From contig JALSQD010000049.1 of the NCBI GenBank assembly GCA_026985615.1, positions 1 through 35,396 of the forward strand: a stretch of 35,396 bases of DNA, written 5' to 3'. Source of the DNA: Thermaceae bacterium. GTDB lineage: Bacteria > Deinococcota > Deinococci > Deinococcales > Marinithermaceae. The translations under genes were made by a program, and so were the position numbers. Shown here one piece after another: positions 15,020-23,010 of this stretch (within the stretch, counting starts at the first letter, position 1; each line of letters starts with the position of its first letter). A model generated the notes under the pieces. That model made no database searches. It was not told where the DNA came from and worked only from the letters and a program-made list of their open reading frames with translations.

Positions 15020-16741
15020 GTGAGGCTGCTGCTCAACCTCGCGATCGCGCTGGTGCTGCTGCCCACGCTGTGGGCGCTGGGAACCCGGGTGCAGGTCGAA
15101 CGGCCCGGGCCGGTGGTGCTTACCCTCGACGAGCAGGCGGTGCGCGAGGAGGCGCGGCTGCGCGGGGTGGACCTGGACGAGCTGCTCGACCACTACCGCG
15201 ACCTGGACGTGCGCGGTCTAGGCGTCTACGAGATGCGCACCAGCGACTGGGTCGAGCGCGGCCACGCGCTCTATGCCGACGGCAACCTGTTGCGCCTCAT
15301 CCACCCGGGCGGTGGCTTCGAGCCCGGCTGGTACTACCTCTCGCCCCGCAACCCCGACGACCTGGCCCGCATCACCGGCGCCTGGGCGCTGCCCCAGCAC
15401 CGGGTCGCCTGGCTCGACCGCGTCTGGATCGGCTTTCCCAAGGACGTCGCCAACCTGCCGCTGGGACCGGACGAGGCCTTCGTGCTCGAGCGCTACCGCA
15501 AGGGCAACTACATCGTCTACCGCCCCTACAACGACCGCCTGCGGCGCTGGCCACCGCCGCTGCCCGAGCCGGTGCAGGCCTACGTCTTCGCCGGCGAGGA
15601 GGCGCTGGGCTTTCCCGACCACCTGGCCGAGGCGCGCGCACTCCTGAACGCGCCCGTGGGCTACATCGAGGGCGCCGACCAGAAGGGCGTCCTCGCCATC
15701 GCCAAGCACCACCCCACGCTGCGCGTCTTCAGCCTCCAGGCCGAGTGGCAGCTCAAGCTCAGCCCCGAGGCCGCGGCCGACAAGTACCTGCTGGCGGCGC
15801 GCGAACGCGGCCACCAGATCCTTTACTTCCGCCCCTGGCCCGAGCCCGAGAAGACGGAGCGCTTCATCGCCCGCGTGAAGGAAGGGCTCGCCGCCAGCGG
15901 CATCGCCTTGGGCGAGCCCCAGCCGCGCGAGCTCGAGCTCCCCGCCGCCAGGAACGCCGCCTGGGTCGGCATCCTGGCCGGGCTCCTGCTGCTGGCGCTG
16001 GCCTACCCCCAGCCGCTGGGGGCGCTGCTAGCGCTGGGACTCGCGCTGGGGACCTTCGTCTATGCCGGCAGCCAGGCGGGGCCGCTGCTGGCCGCGCTCG
16101 TCTTCGCCTCACTCGGCTTCGTGCAGTACCGCCAGGGCATGCGCGCCTGGCTCGCCGCCTTCCTCTACGCCCTCGCCGGGGCCGCCTTTTTGGCCGCCCT
16201 GGGTTCGAACACCGCCACCCTCCTCGGCCTCACCCCCTTCAAGGGCGTACTCCTCACCCTGGCCGTGCCCCCGCTGCTGGTGCTGCTGGCCCAGCTGCCC
16301 CGCGACCGCTCGCTGAAGGAGCTCTTGGCCGAGGCCTGGGAGCACCGGGTGCGGCTCGGCGAGGTAGTGCTGGCGCTGGCGGCGCTGGTGGCGCTGGCGG
16401 TGGTGTTGCTGCGGCGGGGCAACACCAGCTTCGTGCCCGAGCTCGAGCTGCAGCTGCGGGCGGTGCTGCAAGACTGGATGGTGCGCCCGCGTTTCAAGGA
16501 GATCTTCGGCCATGCCATGGCGGTGGTGGGACTGACCCAGCCCTGGACGGCGTGGGTGAAGGCGGGCCTGCTGGCCTTCGCGGCGCTCGCCGACGCCTCG
16601 ATCCTCAACACCTTCAGCCACTACCACACCCCGCTCTTTGTCTCGCTGGCGCGGACGGTGAACGGGGCGGTGGCGGGGCTCCTGCTCGGTCTGGTGCTTG
16701 CGGGGGGCGTTTGGATGGTGCGCCGATGGTGGTCGCGCTAA
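15020..16741 (+). CDS. DUF5693-type polytopic membrane protein
   Basis: This 573-aa protein has an N-terminal membrane segment (about 3-20), a soluble region of about 290 residues, probably extracytoplasmic, and about eight hydrophobic helices from residue 313 to the end. The soluble part contains TLDEQAVREEARLRGVDLDELL, GWYYLSPRN and GYIEGADQKGVLAIAKHHPTLRVFSLQAEWQLK. This fits DUF5693 proteins, commonly encoded next to csaB, which also follows here with a 16-bp overlap. A role in making, pyruvylating or exporting the wall polymer that holds the S-layer is inference from that linkage; no biochemical function is known to me. The GTG at 15020 lies 1 nt after the udk stop. Confidence 0.8.
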   Translation: MRLLLNLAIALVLLPTLWALGTRVQVERPGPVVLTLDEQAVREEARLRGVDLDELLDHYRDLDVRGLGVYEMRTSDWVERGHALYADGNLLRLIHPGGGFEPGWYYLSPRNPDDLARITGAWALPQHRVAWLDRVWIGFPKDVANLPLGPDEAFVLERYRKGNYIVYRPYNDRLRRWPPPLPEPVQAYVFAGEEALGFPDHLAEARALLNAPVGYIEGADQKGVLAIAKHHPTLRVFSLQAEWQLKLSPEAAADKYLLAARERGHQILYFRPWPEPEKTERFIARVKEGLAASGIALGEPQPRELELPAARNAAWVGILAGLLLLALAYPQPLGALLALGLALGTFVYAGSQAGPLLAALVFASLGFVQYRQGMRAWLAAFLYALAGAAFLAALGSNTATLLGLTPFKGVLLTLAVPPLLVLLAQLPRDRSLKELLAEAWEHRVRLGEVVLALAALVALAVVLLRRGNTSFVPELELQLRAVLQDWMVRPRFKEIFGHAMAVVGLTQPWTAWVKAGLLAFAALADASILNTFSHYHTPLFVSLARTVNGAVAGLLLGLVLAGGVWMVRRWWSR

Positions 16742-17730
16742 GCGGGTACTACGGCTTCGGCAACGCCGGCGACGAGGCCATCCTCATGGCGCTGGTGCGC
16801 GAGGCGCGCCGGCGCGGCGTGGAGCCGCTGGTGCTCTCGGCCGACCCGAAGGCCACCGAGGCGCTGCACGGGGTGGCGGCGGTGCCGCGTGCCCGCCCGG
16901 CGGCCCTGGCCGCGCTCGCCCGCGCCGACGGCCTGCTCTCCGGTGGCGGGGGCCTGCTGCAGAACCGCACCTCCACCCGTAGCCTGGCCTACTACCTGGG
17001 CTTTCTCTACGCCGCCCAGCTCCTGCGCAAACCCACCTGGGTCTTCGGCCAGTCGCTGGGACCGCTCGACGGCCTGGGCCTCGGCTTCGCGGGCCCGGCG
17101 CTGCGCCGCAGCCGCGCGGTGGTGGTGCGTGACCGCGCCTCGCTCAGGCTGGCGTACCGAATGCGGGTCCCCCCCGAGCGGCTCGCCCTGGGCGCGGACC
17201 CGGCGCTTTTGCTCGAGCCCCCGCGGGTGGCGCGCGAGGAGCGGCTGGTGGTGCTGGTGCCGCGGGGGCGGCTGCCCACCGAGGCCAACCTACGCCTGCG
17301 CGAGGCGGGCGAGCGGCTCGCGGCGCTGGGCTACGAGGTGCTGGTGCTGGGGATGCAGCCGCGCCACGACGAGCCGGCGCTCGAGCTCTTCGGGGGCTTC
17401 ACCCGCGAGCTCAGCGGCGACCCGCGGCGGGTGCTCTACTGGATCGCCCAGGCAGGCTACGTCCTCTCGCTGCGGCTCCACGGCCTCATCCTGGCCGCGG
17501 CCGCCGGCACCCCCTACGCCGGCGGCAGCTACGACCCCAAGGTGAAGGCTTTTTGCGAGGAAAGCGGCGCCCCCTACTGGGCCCTACCCGGCGACCCCGA
17601 GGCGATAGTGCAGGTGGCGCTGCACCGCACCGGCCCCGACAAGAGCGCCCTGCGCGACCTGCGCGTGCGCGCGGCCGAGGGGTTCAACCGCATCTGGGGC
17701 CGGCCCACCCCCGCTAATCCCTTGACATAA
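16726..17730 (+). CDS. csaB: Polysaccharide pyruvyl transferase CsaB
   Basis: CsaB adds ketal-pyruvate to a secondary cell-wall polysaccharide; SLH-domain S-layer proteins then bind it. In Thermus, csaB is known to be required for normal S-layer attachment. The 334-aa protein shows the family pattern: VALSGYYGFGNAGDEAIL at the start, SGGGGLLQNRTSTRSLAYYL, VFGQSLGPLD, VVVRDRASLRL, LGADPALLLEPP, and near the end LSLRLHGLILAAAAGTPY with GGSYDPKVKAF. The start is the ATG at 16726, inside the end of the DUF5693 gene (16-bp overlap). Frame upstream of it is open but is a shadow. The stop is followed by a hairpin terminator. Confidence 0.9.
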   Translation: MVVALSGYYGFGNAGDEAILMALVREARRRGVEPLVLSADPKATEALHGVAAVPRARPAALAALARADGLLSGGGGLLQNRTSTRSLAYYLGFLYAAQLLRKPTWVFGQSLGPLDGLGLGFAGPALRRSRAVVVRDRASLRLAYRMRVPPERLALGADPALLLEPPRVAREERLVVLVPRGRLPTEANLRLREAGERLAALGYEVLVLGMQPRHDEPALELFGGFTRELSGDPRRVLYWIAQAGYVLSLRLHGLILAAAAGTPYAGGSYDPKVKAFCEESGAPYWALPGDPEAIVQVALHRTGPDKSALRDLRVRAAEGFNRIWGRPTPANPLT

Positions 17731-17732
17731 AC

Positions 17733-17757
17733 AAGGGGAGGACGCGTGCCTCCCCTT
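17733..17757. terminator. Bidirectional hairpin terminator between convergent csaB and the 371-aa gene
   Basis: AAGGGGAGG (17733-17741) pairs perfectly with CCTCCCCTT (17749-17757) around a 7-nt loop. The hairpin lies three bp after the csaB stop and 18 bp from the opposing gene's stop. A/T-rich bases on each side (AATCTT on plus, GTTTATG on minus) give weak T-runs both ways. Confidence 0.85.
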
Positions 17758-17775
17758 AATCTTCGCGGAGCAAAA

Positions 17776-18891
17776 TCAGTCGGCGGCGATGCGGCTGCGC
17801 AGCGAGAGCGCGTACTCGGCCAGGTGGGCCAGGTTGTCGGCCACCGGCTCGCGCAAGATGTACTCGCCCGCGCCCGCGCGCTCGAGCAGCAGGAAGGGCG
17901 GCCCGGTCAGGGCCTCGAGCACCGCCCGCACCTGCTCGGGCTCCCAGCGGCCCTCGCCCAGGTTGGCCAGCACGTCCTCGGCGAAGAAGACCTGCTGGCG
18001 GGTGTACTCGGCCAGCGCCAGCAGCACCGCCGAGAAGACCGCGCGCTCGCCCACCCAGCGTCGCACCTCGTCGGCCAGGCGGGCCACCGCTTCCTCGTCC
18101 ACGCGCCCGCCCTTGAGCAGGCGCTCGAGCTCCACCGGCCCCACCGGGAAGAGCTTCTTGAGCGCAACCAGACGCGCGAGCGCCTCGGGCGTCACCAGCG
18201 CCAGCCGCGTCGAGCCCAACTCGGCCTCGGTCTCCTCCTTGCGCGCCTCTGACACGAGCAGGGCCACGTAGTCGGCCCCGCCGGTACGGCGCAACGCCAG
18301 CAGATCGGCCGCCGCGGCCTCGCCCGCACGACCCAGGGCCAGGGTGTACTCACGCCGGCCCAGGTAGGCGCGGAAGAGGTCGTGCCCCTCCCCCGGGGTA
18401 TGCTTGAGCTCCAGCGCCTGCAGCGCCTGCACGTGCCCCGGGCGGGCGGTCCGCTTCTTCTCGCCCCCGGCATGCAGCGTCACCCGCACGCGTTTGGGGG
18501 GCCCGCCCGCGGGCGTCTCCTTCGGCGGCGTGGGCACCTGCACGGGCACGGGCACCTTCTGCTCCACCGGCGCCGCGGGCTCAAGCTCGGCGGCCGGGCG
18601 CGCCAGCGGCCGCGGCCGCGCCTTGCGCGCCGCCGCGGCCTCGAGGGCCACGGCGTCACCGTCCAGCGTCAGCCAGATGACGTCGTTCACCTGCAAGCGC
18701 CGCTTCTCGAAGTAGGGGCCCAGCCCCTCAAGCACGCCCTCGACCCAGTTGACCGAACAGGAAAGGGCGTCGCCGTCCTCGTCCACGCAGCGCACCCGCT
18801 CCTTGCCCGAAAACATCTCCCGCAGCGAGCGGGTGAGGCGAATTGTCCCCGATTGAATGCACGTGCTCGTTACCACGTACCTGGCCCGCAT
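17776..18891 (-). CDS. Unrecognised 371-aa protein with a proline-rich linker
   Basis: I do not recognise this protein. The N-terminal block (about 1-85) looks beta-rich, with RYVVTSTCIQSGTIRLTRSL, FSGKERVRCVDEDGDALSC and VNDVIWLTLDGDAVALEA. Next comes an Ala/Pro-rich linker (about 86-145, with PVPVQVPTPPKETPAGGPPK). A C-terminal block (about 150-371) has ELKHTPGEGHDLFRAYLG, YTLALGRAGEAAAADLLALR, ALVTPEALARLVAL and a helical end that could be winged-helix (FSAVLLALAEYTRQQVFFAE). Its ATG directly follows the TAG of the exonuclease gene, so they are probably one operon. Two-domain DNA or RNA binding is a guess from shape and neighbour, nothing more. Base use matches the surroundings. Confidence 0.75.
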   Translation of the reverse strand: MRARYVVTSTCIQSGTIRLTRSLREMFSGKERVRCVDEDGDALSCSVNWVEGVLEGLGPYFEKRRLQVNDVIWLTLDGDAVALEAAAARKARPRPLARPAAELEPAAPVEQKVPVPVQVPTPPKETPAGGPPKRVRVTLHAGGEKKRTARPGHVQALQALELKHTPGEGHDLFRAYLGRREYTLALGRAGEAAAADLLALRRTGGADYVALLVSEARKEETEAELGSTRLALVTPEALARLVALKKLFPVGPVELERLLKGGRVDEEAVARLADEVRRWVGERAVFSAVLLALAEYTRQQVFFAEDVLANLGEGRWEPEQVRAVLEALTGPPFLLLERAGAGEYILREPVADNLAHLAEYALSLRSRIAAD

Positions 18892-19656
18892 CTATACCTC
18901 CACAGCCCGTCGCGGCTCGCCGGCGGTGAGGATGTAATACATCTCTCGCGCCACCGCCCAGGTGGCCTCGACGTCCCCCAAGGCGCGGTGGCGCGCCTCG
19001 GCCTGAATGGATACTTCAAACGCCTGTATCAAATGGTCCAACCCTCTTCTTCGCAATCGCGGCAGCGCGCGCCTGGCCCACTGCACGGTATCAACTACTT
19101 CGTCCTGTATCTTAACACCCAGGCGGCGTGCGCGCGGTCGCAGAAAACCCAGGTCGAAGGTGGCGTTCTGGATCACCAGCACCGCGCCCTCGAGCCAGGG
19201 CAGCACCTCCTCAAGCACGGTATAGACGTCCGGAGCGTCGGCCACGTCCTCGTCGCGGATGCCCGTGAGGCGGGTGATGAAGGGCGGGATGGGCACGCCC
19301 GGGTTGATGGCGCGCACCAGCCGCTCCTCGCGTCCCTCTTCCACGCGCAAGAGCGCGATCTCGATGATCTCGTTCTCCGCCGGCGAAAGCCCGGTGGTTT
19401 CGAGGTCGAGCACCACCAGCACCTCGGCGGGGCGGGGAAAGCGGTAGCGCCACTCCCACAGCCCCAGCGCCTCCCCCTCGCGGAAGAAGCGGCCGTCGAG
19501 CGCGGGTGCGATCAGGTGCTCGAGCGGCGCCTGGGCCACCGAGGCCATCGCGAGCGCCCGGTAGGCGAGCTCCCGCGCGGGCTGGGGACGGCGCGCCTGG
19601 CGCAACGCCCGGGCAATCCGGGCCGCCATGCGGTACTCGACGGGAACCGTGCTCAT
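18892..19656 (-). CDS. DnaQ-type DEDDh 3'-5' exonuclease
   Basis: This 254-aa protein has the DnaQ/PolC-epsilon exonuclease fold from about residue 80: ExoI VLDLETTGLSPAENEIIEIA with the metal-binding Asp and Glu, ITRLTGI, ExoII IQNATFDLGFLR and ExoIII HRALGDVEAT with the catalytic His and last Asp. The first 75 residues are a helical extension (ARIARALRQARRPQPARELAYRAL...) of unknown role. It could proofread or process DNA or RNA 3' ends; no polymerase domain is attached. The ATG at 19656 overlaps the gatA TGA (ATGA). It is followed directly by the 371-aa unknown gene. Confidence 0.92.
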   Translation of the reverse strand: MSTVPVEYRMAARIARALRQARRPQPARELAYRALAMASVAQAPLEHLIAPALDGRFFREGEALGLWEWRYRFPRPAEVLVVLDLETTGLSPAENEIIEIALLRVEEGREERLVRAINPGVPIPPFITRLTGIRDEDVADAPDVYTVLEEVLPWLEGAVLVIQNATFDLGFLRPRARRLGVKIQDEVVDTVQWARRALPRLRRRGLDHLIQAFEVSIQAEARHRALGDVEATWAVAREMYYILTAGEPRRAVEV

Positions 19657-21089
19657 TCCAGGGGAGCAAGCTGGAAGTAGGCCGCCTCGGTCGCCTGCTC
19701 GAAGAGCCGGGCCAGGTCGAACAGCCTCGCCTCCTCGAGCGCCGGGGCGATGAGCTGCACGGCCACCGGCAGCCCCTCCTCGAAGCCCGCGGGCAGCGAG
19801 AGCGCCGGCAGGCCCGCCAGGTTCACGGCCACGGTGTCCACGTCGGAAAGGTACATCGCCAGCGGGTCGTCCAGGCGCGAGCCCAGCGGGAAGGCGGGCG
19901 TGGGGGTGGTGGGCGTGAGCAGCACGTCGACCTCGCCGAAGGTGCGGGCGAACTCGTTCGCGATCCGGCGCCGCACCTTGAGGGCACGGCCGTAATAGGC
20001 GTCGTAGTAGCCCGAAGAGAGCGCAAAGGTGCCCATGAGGATGCGGCGCTTCACCTCGGGGCCGAAGCCGCGCTCGCGGGTCTCCTTCATTAGCTCGACC
20101 ACGTCGGCCGTGCTTGCGCGCACGCCGTAGTGAACGCCGTCATAGCGGGCCAGGTTGCTGCTCGCCTCGGCCGTGGCCACGAGGTAGTAGGTGGCGAGGG
20201 CGTAGCGCAGGCTGGGGAGCGAGACCTCGATGAAGCGCACCCCTTCGGCCTCGAGCACATGGCGGAAGTGCTCCACCGCCGTGGCGACGCCGGGGGTGTT
20301 GCCCTCCTCTAGCGTCTCGCGCACCAGCCCCACAGTGAGGCCGCGACCGCGCGCGTCGTCGGGCTCGAGCGCGGGAGCGGGGGCGGGAACGGTGGTGGCA
20401 TCGCGCGGATCGGGGCCCATGAGCACGGCGCTTACCCGCGCCAGATCGTCCACCGAACGGGCAAAGGTGCCCACCTGGTCGAGGCTCGAGGCGAAGGCCA
20501 CCAGGCCGTAGCGCGAGATGCGGCCGTAGGTGGGCTTGAAGCCGAGGGTGCCGGTGAAGGCGGCAGGCTGGCGCACCGAGCCGCCGGTGTCAGAGCCCAG
20601 CGCCACCGGCACCATACCCGCGCCCACCGCCGCGGCCGAGCCGCCCGAGGAGCCACCGGGGGCGCGCTCGAGGTCCCAGGGGTTGCGGGTGGGCCCGAAG
20701 GCAGAGTGCTCGGTGGACGAGCCCATGGCGAACTCGTCGAGGTTGGTCTTGCCCAACACCAGCGCACCCGCCGCGCGCAGGCGCGCCACCGCGGTGGCGT
20801 CGTAGGGCGGCAGGTAGTTTTCGAGGACGCGGGAGGCGCAGGTGGTCGCAAGCCCGCGGGTGTTCAGGTTGTCCTTCACGGCCACGGGCACGCCCGCGAG
20901 CGGCAGCTCGGCCCCCTCGCGCAGGGCACGGCGCACCCCTTCTGCCTCTTCTTCCAGGTTCGGGTTCAGGCGCAGAAAGGCGCGCACATCGGCGTCGAAG
21001 CGTTCCACCCGCGCGAGCGCGGCCCGGGCCGCGTCGAGCGGGTCAAGCTCCCCGCGGCGCACCCGTTCGGCAATCTCGGTCGCGTACAT
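19653..21089 (-). CDS. gatA: Glutamyl/aspartyl-tRNA amidotransferase subunit A
   Basis: GatA is the amidase of the GatCAB complex. It frees ammonia from glutamine so that Glu-tRNA(Gln) or Asp-tRNA(Asn) can be amidated. The 478-aa protein carries the full amidase-signature triad: Lys72 (AVKDNL), Ser147 (APGGSSGGSA) and Ser171 (GSDTGGSVRQPA), spaced as in S. aureus GatA. SLDQVGTFARSVDDLA and TPTTPTPAFP are also typical. GatA lengths are about 480. gatB and gatC are not in the window. The ATG at 21089 lies 9 nt after a TAAGAT box. A generic amidase is the alternative, but the GatA motifs FKPTYGRISRYGLVAFASSL argue against it. Confidence 0.95.
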   Translation of the reverse strand: MYATEIAERVRRGELDPLDAARAALARVERFDADVRAFLRLNPNLEEEAEGVRRALREGAELPLAGVPVAVKDNLNTRGLATTCASRVLENYLPPYDATAVARLRAAGALVLGKTNLDEFAMGSSTEHSAFGPTRNPWDLERAPGGSSGGSAAAVGAGMVPVALGSDTGGSVRQPAAFTGTLGFKPTYGRISRYGLVAFASSLDQVGTFARSVDDLARVSAVLMGPDPRDATTVPAPAPALEPDDARGRGLTVGLVRETLEEGNTPGVATAVEHFRHVLEAEGVRFIEVSLPSLRYALATYYLVATAEASSNLARYDGVHYGVRASTADVVELMKETRERGFGPEVKRRILMGTFALSSGYYDAYYGRALKVRRRIANEFARTFGEVDVLLTPTTPTPAFPLGSRLDDPLAMYLSDVDTVAVNLAGLPALSLPAGFEEGLPVAVQLIAPALEEARLFDLARLFEQATEAAYFQLAPLE

Positions 21090-21098
21090 TCCGCGCCT

Positions 21099-21104
21099 AT
21101 CTTA
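21099..21104 (-). promoter_or_regulatory. -10 box (TAAGAT) for gatA
   Basis: Minus-strand TAAGAT ends 9 nt before the gatA ATG. No Shine-Dalgarno motif is clear in the gap, in line with a near-leaderless transcript. No good -35 is visible. Confidence 0.45.
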
Positions 21105-21125
21105 ACCCGCAACGCCCGAAAGGGA

Positions 21126-21145
21126 GCGCGCCCTGCAGGGCGCGC
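21126..21145 (-). terminator. Perfect 20-bp palindrome between pilC and gatA
   Basis: The sequence GCGCGCCCTG followed by its exact complement forms a hairpin 19 nt after the pilC stop. On the minus strand it is followed by CTCCCTTTC, a weak T-run. It most likely ends pilC transcription just upstream of the gatA promoter. Confidence 0.6.
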
Positions 21146-21164
21146 GCCTCGGATGCGAAGAGGG

Positions 21165-22385
21165 CTAACCGGCCGACAGAGTGCCGATGATTTGGAAGAG
21201 CGGCAGGAACATACCGGCCACGATCGCGCCAACGATGGCGCCGAGCACGATGATCATGATCGGCTCGATGGCGGCGGTGAGGCTGGTCACGGCCTCGTCC
21301 ACCTCGCGTTCGTAAAAGTCGGCCACCTTCTGGAGCATGGCGTCGAGCGCGCCCGTCTCCTCGCCGATGGCGATCATCGAGGAAACCATGGGCGGGAAGA
21401 CCTGCGGGTAGCGAAGGAGGGTCGAGTGGATGGGCTCACCCACCTGGATCGCCCCCTTGGTCTCTTCGAGGATGTCCTCCACTACGGCGTTACCGGCGGT
21501 ACCGCGGGTGATGTCCATGGCCTCGATCACGTTCACACCGCTGCTCACCAAAAGGCCGAAGGTGCGGCTGAAGCGGGCGATGGCGCTTTTCTTGTTGAGG
21601 TTGCCAAAGACGGGCATGCGCAGCTTGAGGCTGTCGATCACGCGCCGGCCGCGCGGGGTGCGGTAGTAGTAGCGGTAGGCGAAATAAACGATGGTGAAGA
21701 AGCCAACGATGTAGAGGATGCCGTTCTTGAGGAAGTCGGCGATGATGATGAGCACGCGCGTGAGCATCGGCAGCTCGGAGCCGAGGTCGGTCAGGATGCC
21801 CGCGAACATGGGCACGATGCCGACCATCAGGAAGTAGGTGATGATCACGGCGAAGGCCATCACGATGGCCGGGTAGGTCATGGCCGACTTGATCTTGCCG
21901 CGCAGCTCGAGGTCCTTTTCCAGGAAGGTGGCCAGACGATCGAGCACGCTGTCGAGCATGCCCGAGGTCTCGCCCGCGCGCACCAGGTTGACGTAGAGCC
22001 GGCTGAAGACCTTGTGCTTGTCGAGCGCGTCGCTGAAGCTGGACCCGCCCTCGACGTCGGTGCGGATCTCGTTCAGCATCTTCTTGAAGCCCTTGTTCTC
22101 AGTCTGGCGCTCGAGGATGGCCAGCGCCTGAACGATGGGCAGACCGGCCGAGAGCATGGTGGCCAGCTGACGGCTGAAGATGGCGATGTCCTTGAGGCCG
22201 GGGCCGCGCTCGAGCGCGGGGATGCTGATCTCCTTTTGCAGACCCTTGCCCGGCTCCTTGAGCTCGGAGATGAAGTAACCCTTTTCGCGCAGGGCGCGAG
22301 CGGCGCTGCGGAGGTCTTCGGCTTCGATGGTCGCGGCGATGGAACGCCCTTGGCGGTCCTTGGCGCGGTAGTGATACAGAGGCAT
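21165..22385 (-). CDS. pilC: Type IV pilus / type II secretion inner-membrane platform protein
   Basis: PilC (GspF family) is the polytopic inner-membrane platform of the type IV pilus machine. In Thermus the same machinery also takes up DNA. The 406-aa protein has the N-terminal YHYRAKDRQGRSIAATIEAE segment and two GspF repeats with FSRQLATMLSAGLPIVQAL and FSRTFGLLVSSGVNVIEAM. It also has RAGETSGML and IGEETGALD, and membrane helices near 175-195, 225-250 and the C-terminus (IMIIVLGAIVGAIVAGMFL). The start is the ATG at 22385, 10 nt after TATACT; longer in-frame readings overlap the divergent gene. No other pilus genes are in the window. It appears to be transcribed alone. Confidence 0.94.
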   Translation of the reverse strand: MPLYHYRAKDRQGRSIAATIEAEDLRSAARALREKGYFISELKEPGKGLQKEISIPALERGPGLKDIAIFSRQLATMLSAGLPIVQALAILERQTENKGFKKMLNEIRTDVEGGSSFSDALDKHKVFSRLYVNLVRAGETSGMLDSVLDRLATFLEKDLELRGKIKSAMTYPAIVMAFAVIITYFLMVGIVPMFAGILTDLGSELPMLTRVLIIIADFLKNGILYIVGFFTIVYFAYRYYYRTPRGRRVIDSLKLRMPVFGNLNKKSAIARFSRTFGLLVSSGVNVIEAMDITRGTAGNAVVEDILEETKGAIQVGEPIHSTLLRYPQVFPPMVSSMIAIGEETGALDAMLQKVADFYEREVDEAVTSLTAAIEPIMIIVLGAIVGAIVAGMFLPLFQIIGTLSAG

Positions 22386-22394
22386 CTTAAAGGA

Positions 22395-22403
22395 TAGTAT
22401 ACC
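22395..22403. promoter_or_regulatory. Overlapping divergent -10 boxes of pilC and the Sua5-type gene
   Basis: The palindromic core GTATAC supplies TATACT to the minus strand (22396-22401, 10 nt before the pilC ATG) and TATACC to the plus strand (22398-22403, 13 nt before the plus-strand ATG). Only 31 bp separate the two start codons, so two polymerases cannot occupy the site together. Confidence 0.6.
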
Positions 22404-22416
22404 GTAGGAAACGGCG

Positions 22417-23010
22417 ATGGACCCGGACTTGCAACGCACCCTGGAAACCCTGCGCGCGGGCGGCCTAGTGGCCTGGCCCACCGACACCACCTGGGGCCTG
22501 CTGGCCCGTGCCGACCGACCCGAGACGCTGCGGCGCATCTACGCGCTCAAGAACCGGCCCGAGCACAAGCCGCTGCAGCTGCTCGTAGCCTCCGCCGAGG
22601 GCGCGGCCGACCTGGTGGCGCCGGGCCCCTGGCGGACCGGCTTCGAGCGCCTGGCGGCCGCCTTCTGGCCCGGCGGGCTGACGCTGGTGGTGCCCGCCGC
22701 GCCCGCCGCGCCACCGGCGGTGGTGCGCGGCGGCAAGGTAGGCCTGCGGGTGCCGGCGGACGCGGCCCTGCGCGAGGTGCTGGCGGCGCTGGGCGGCTGG
22801 GCCGCAGCCACCAGCCTCAACCGCAGCGGCGAGCCCCCGGTGGCCAGCCACGCCCAGGCCATGCGGTACGCTGATCGGGTGGACCGGGTGCACCCCGGGG
22901 AGGCCGGAGGCCGGCTGACCTCGACCGTCTTCGACCTGGAGGCCCGCCGGGTGCTGCGCGCGGGCGCGGTGTCGGAAGCGGCTTTGTGGGAGGTGTTGGA
23001 GACGTCTTGA
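22417..23010 (+). CDS. Sua5/YciO/YrdC-family protein, probable threonylcarbamoyl-AMP synthase
   Basis: This 197-aa YrdC-domain protein probably makes threonylcarbamoyl-AMP from threonine, bicarbonate and ATP for the t6A37 modification of ANN-decoding tRNAs. The domain is recognisable from GGLVAWPTDTTWGLLARA, IYALKNRPEHKPLQLLV, FWPGGLTLVVPA, GKVGLRVPAD and TSLNRSGEPPVAS. The C-terminal Sua5 domain is absent, so it is of TsaC/YrdC length. The usual SAN.SG motif is SLNRSG here, and KGR is KNR, so a YciO-like paralogue with another role cannot be excluded. The ATG at 22417 is chosen for its position after the shared -10 core. It overlaps scpB. Confidence 0.85.
   Translation: MDPDLQRTLETLRAGGLVAWPTDTTWGLLARADRPETLRRIYALKNRPEHKPLQLLVASAEGAADLVAPGPWRTGFERLAAAFWPGGLTLVVPAAPAAPPAVVRGGKVGLRVPADAALREVLAALGGWAAATSLNRSGEPPVASHAQAMRYADRVDRVHPGEAGGRLTSTVFDLEARRVLRAGAVSEAALWEVLETS

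Noticed and set aside
15070..16725. Open frame upstream of csaB suggesting an 886-aa fusion
   Set aside because: It is the +2 shadow of the DUF5693 gene, with Arg/Ala/Gly-rich translation and no domains.
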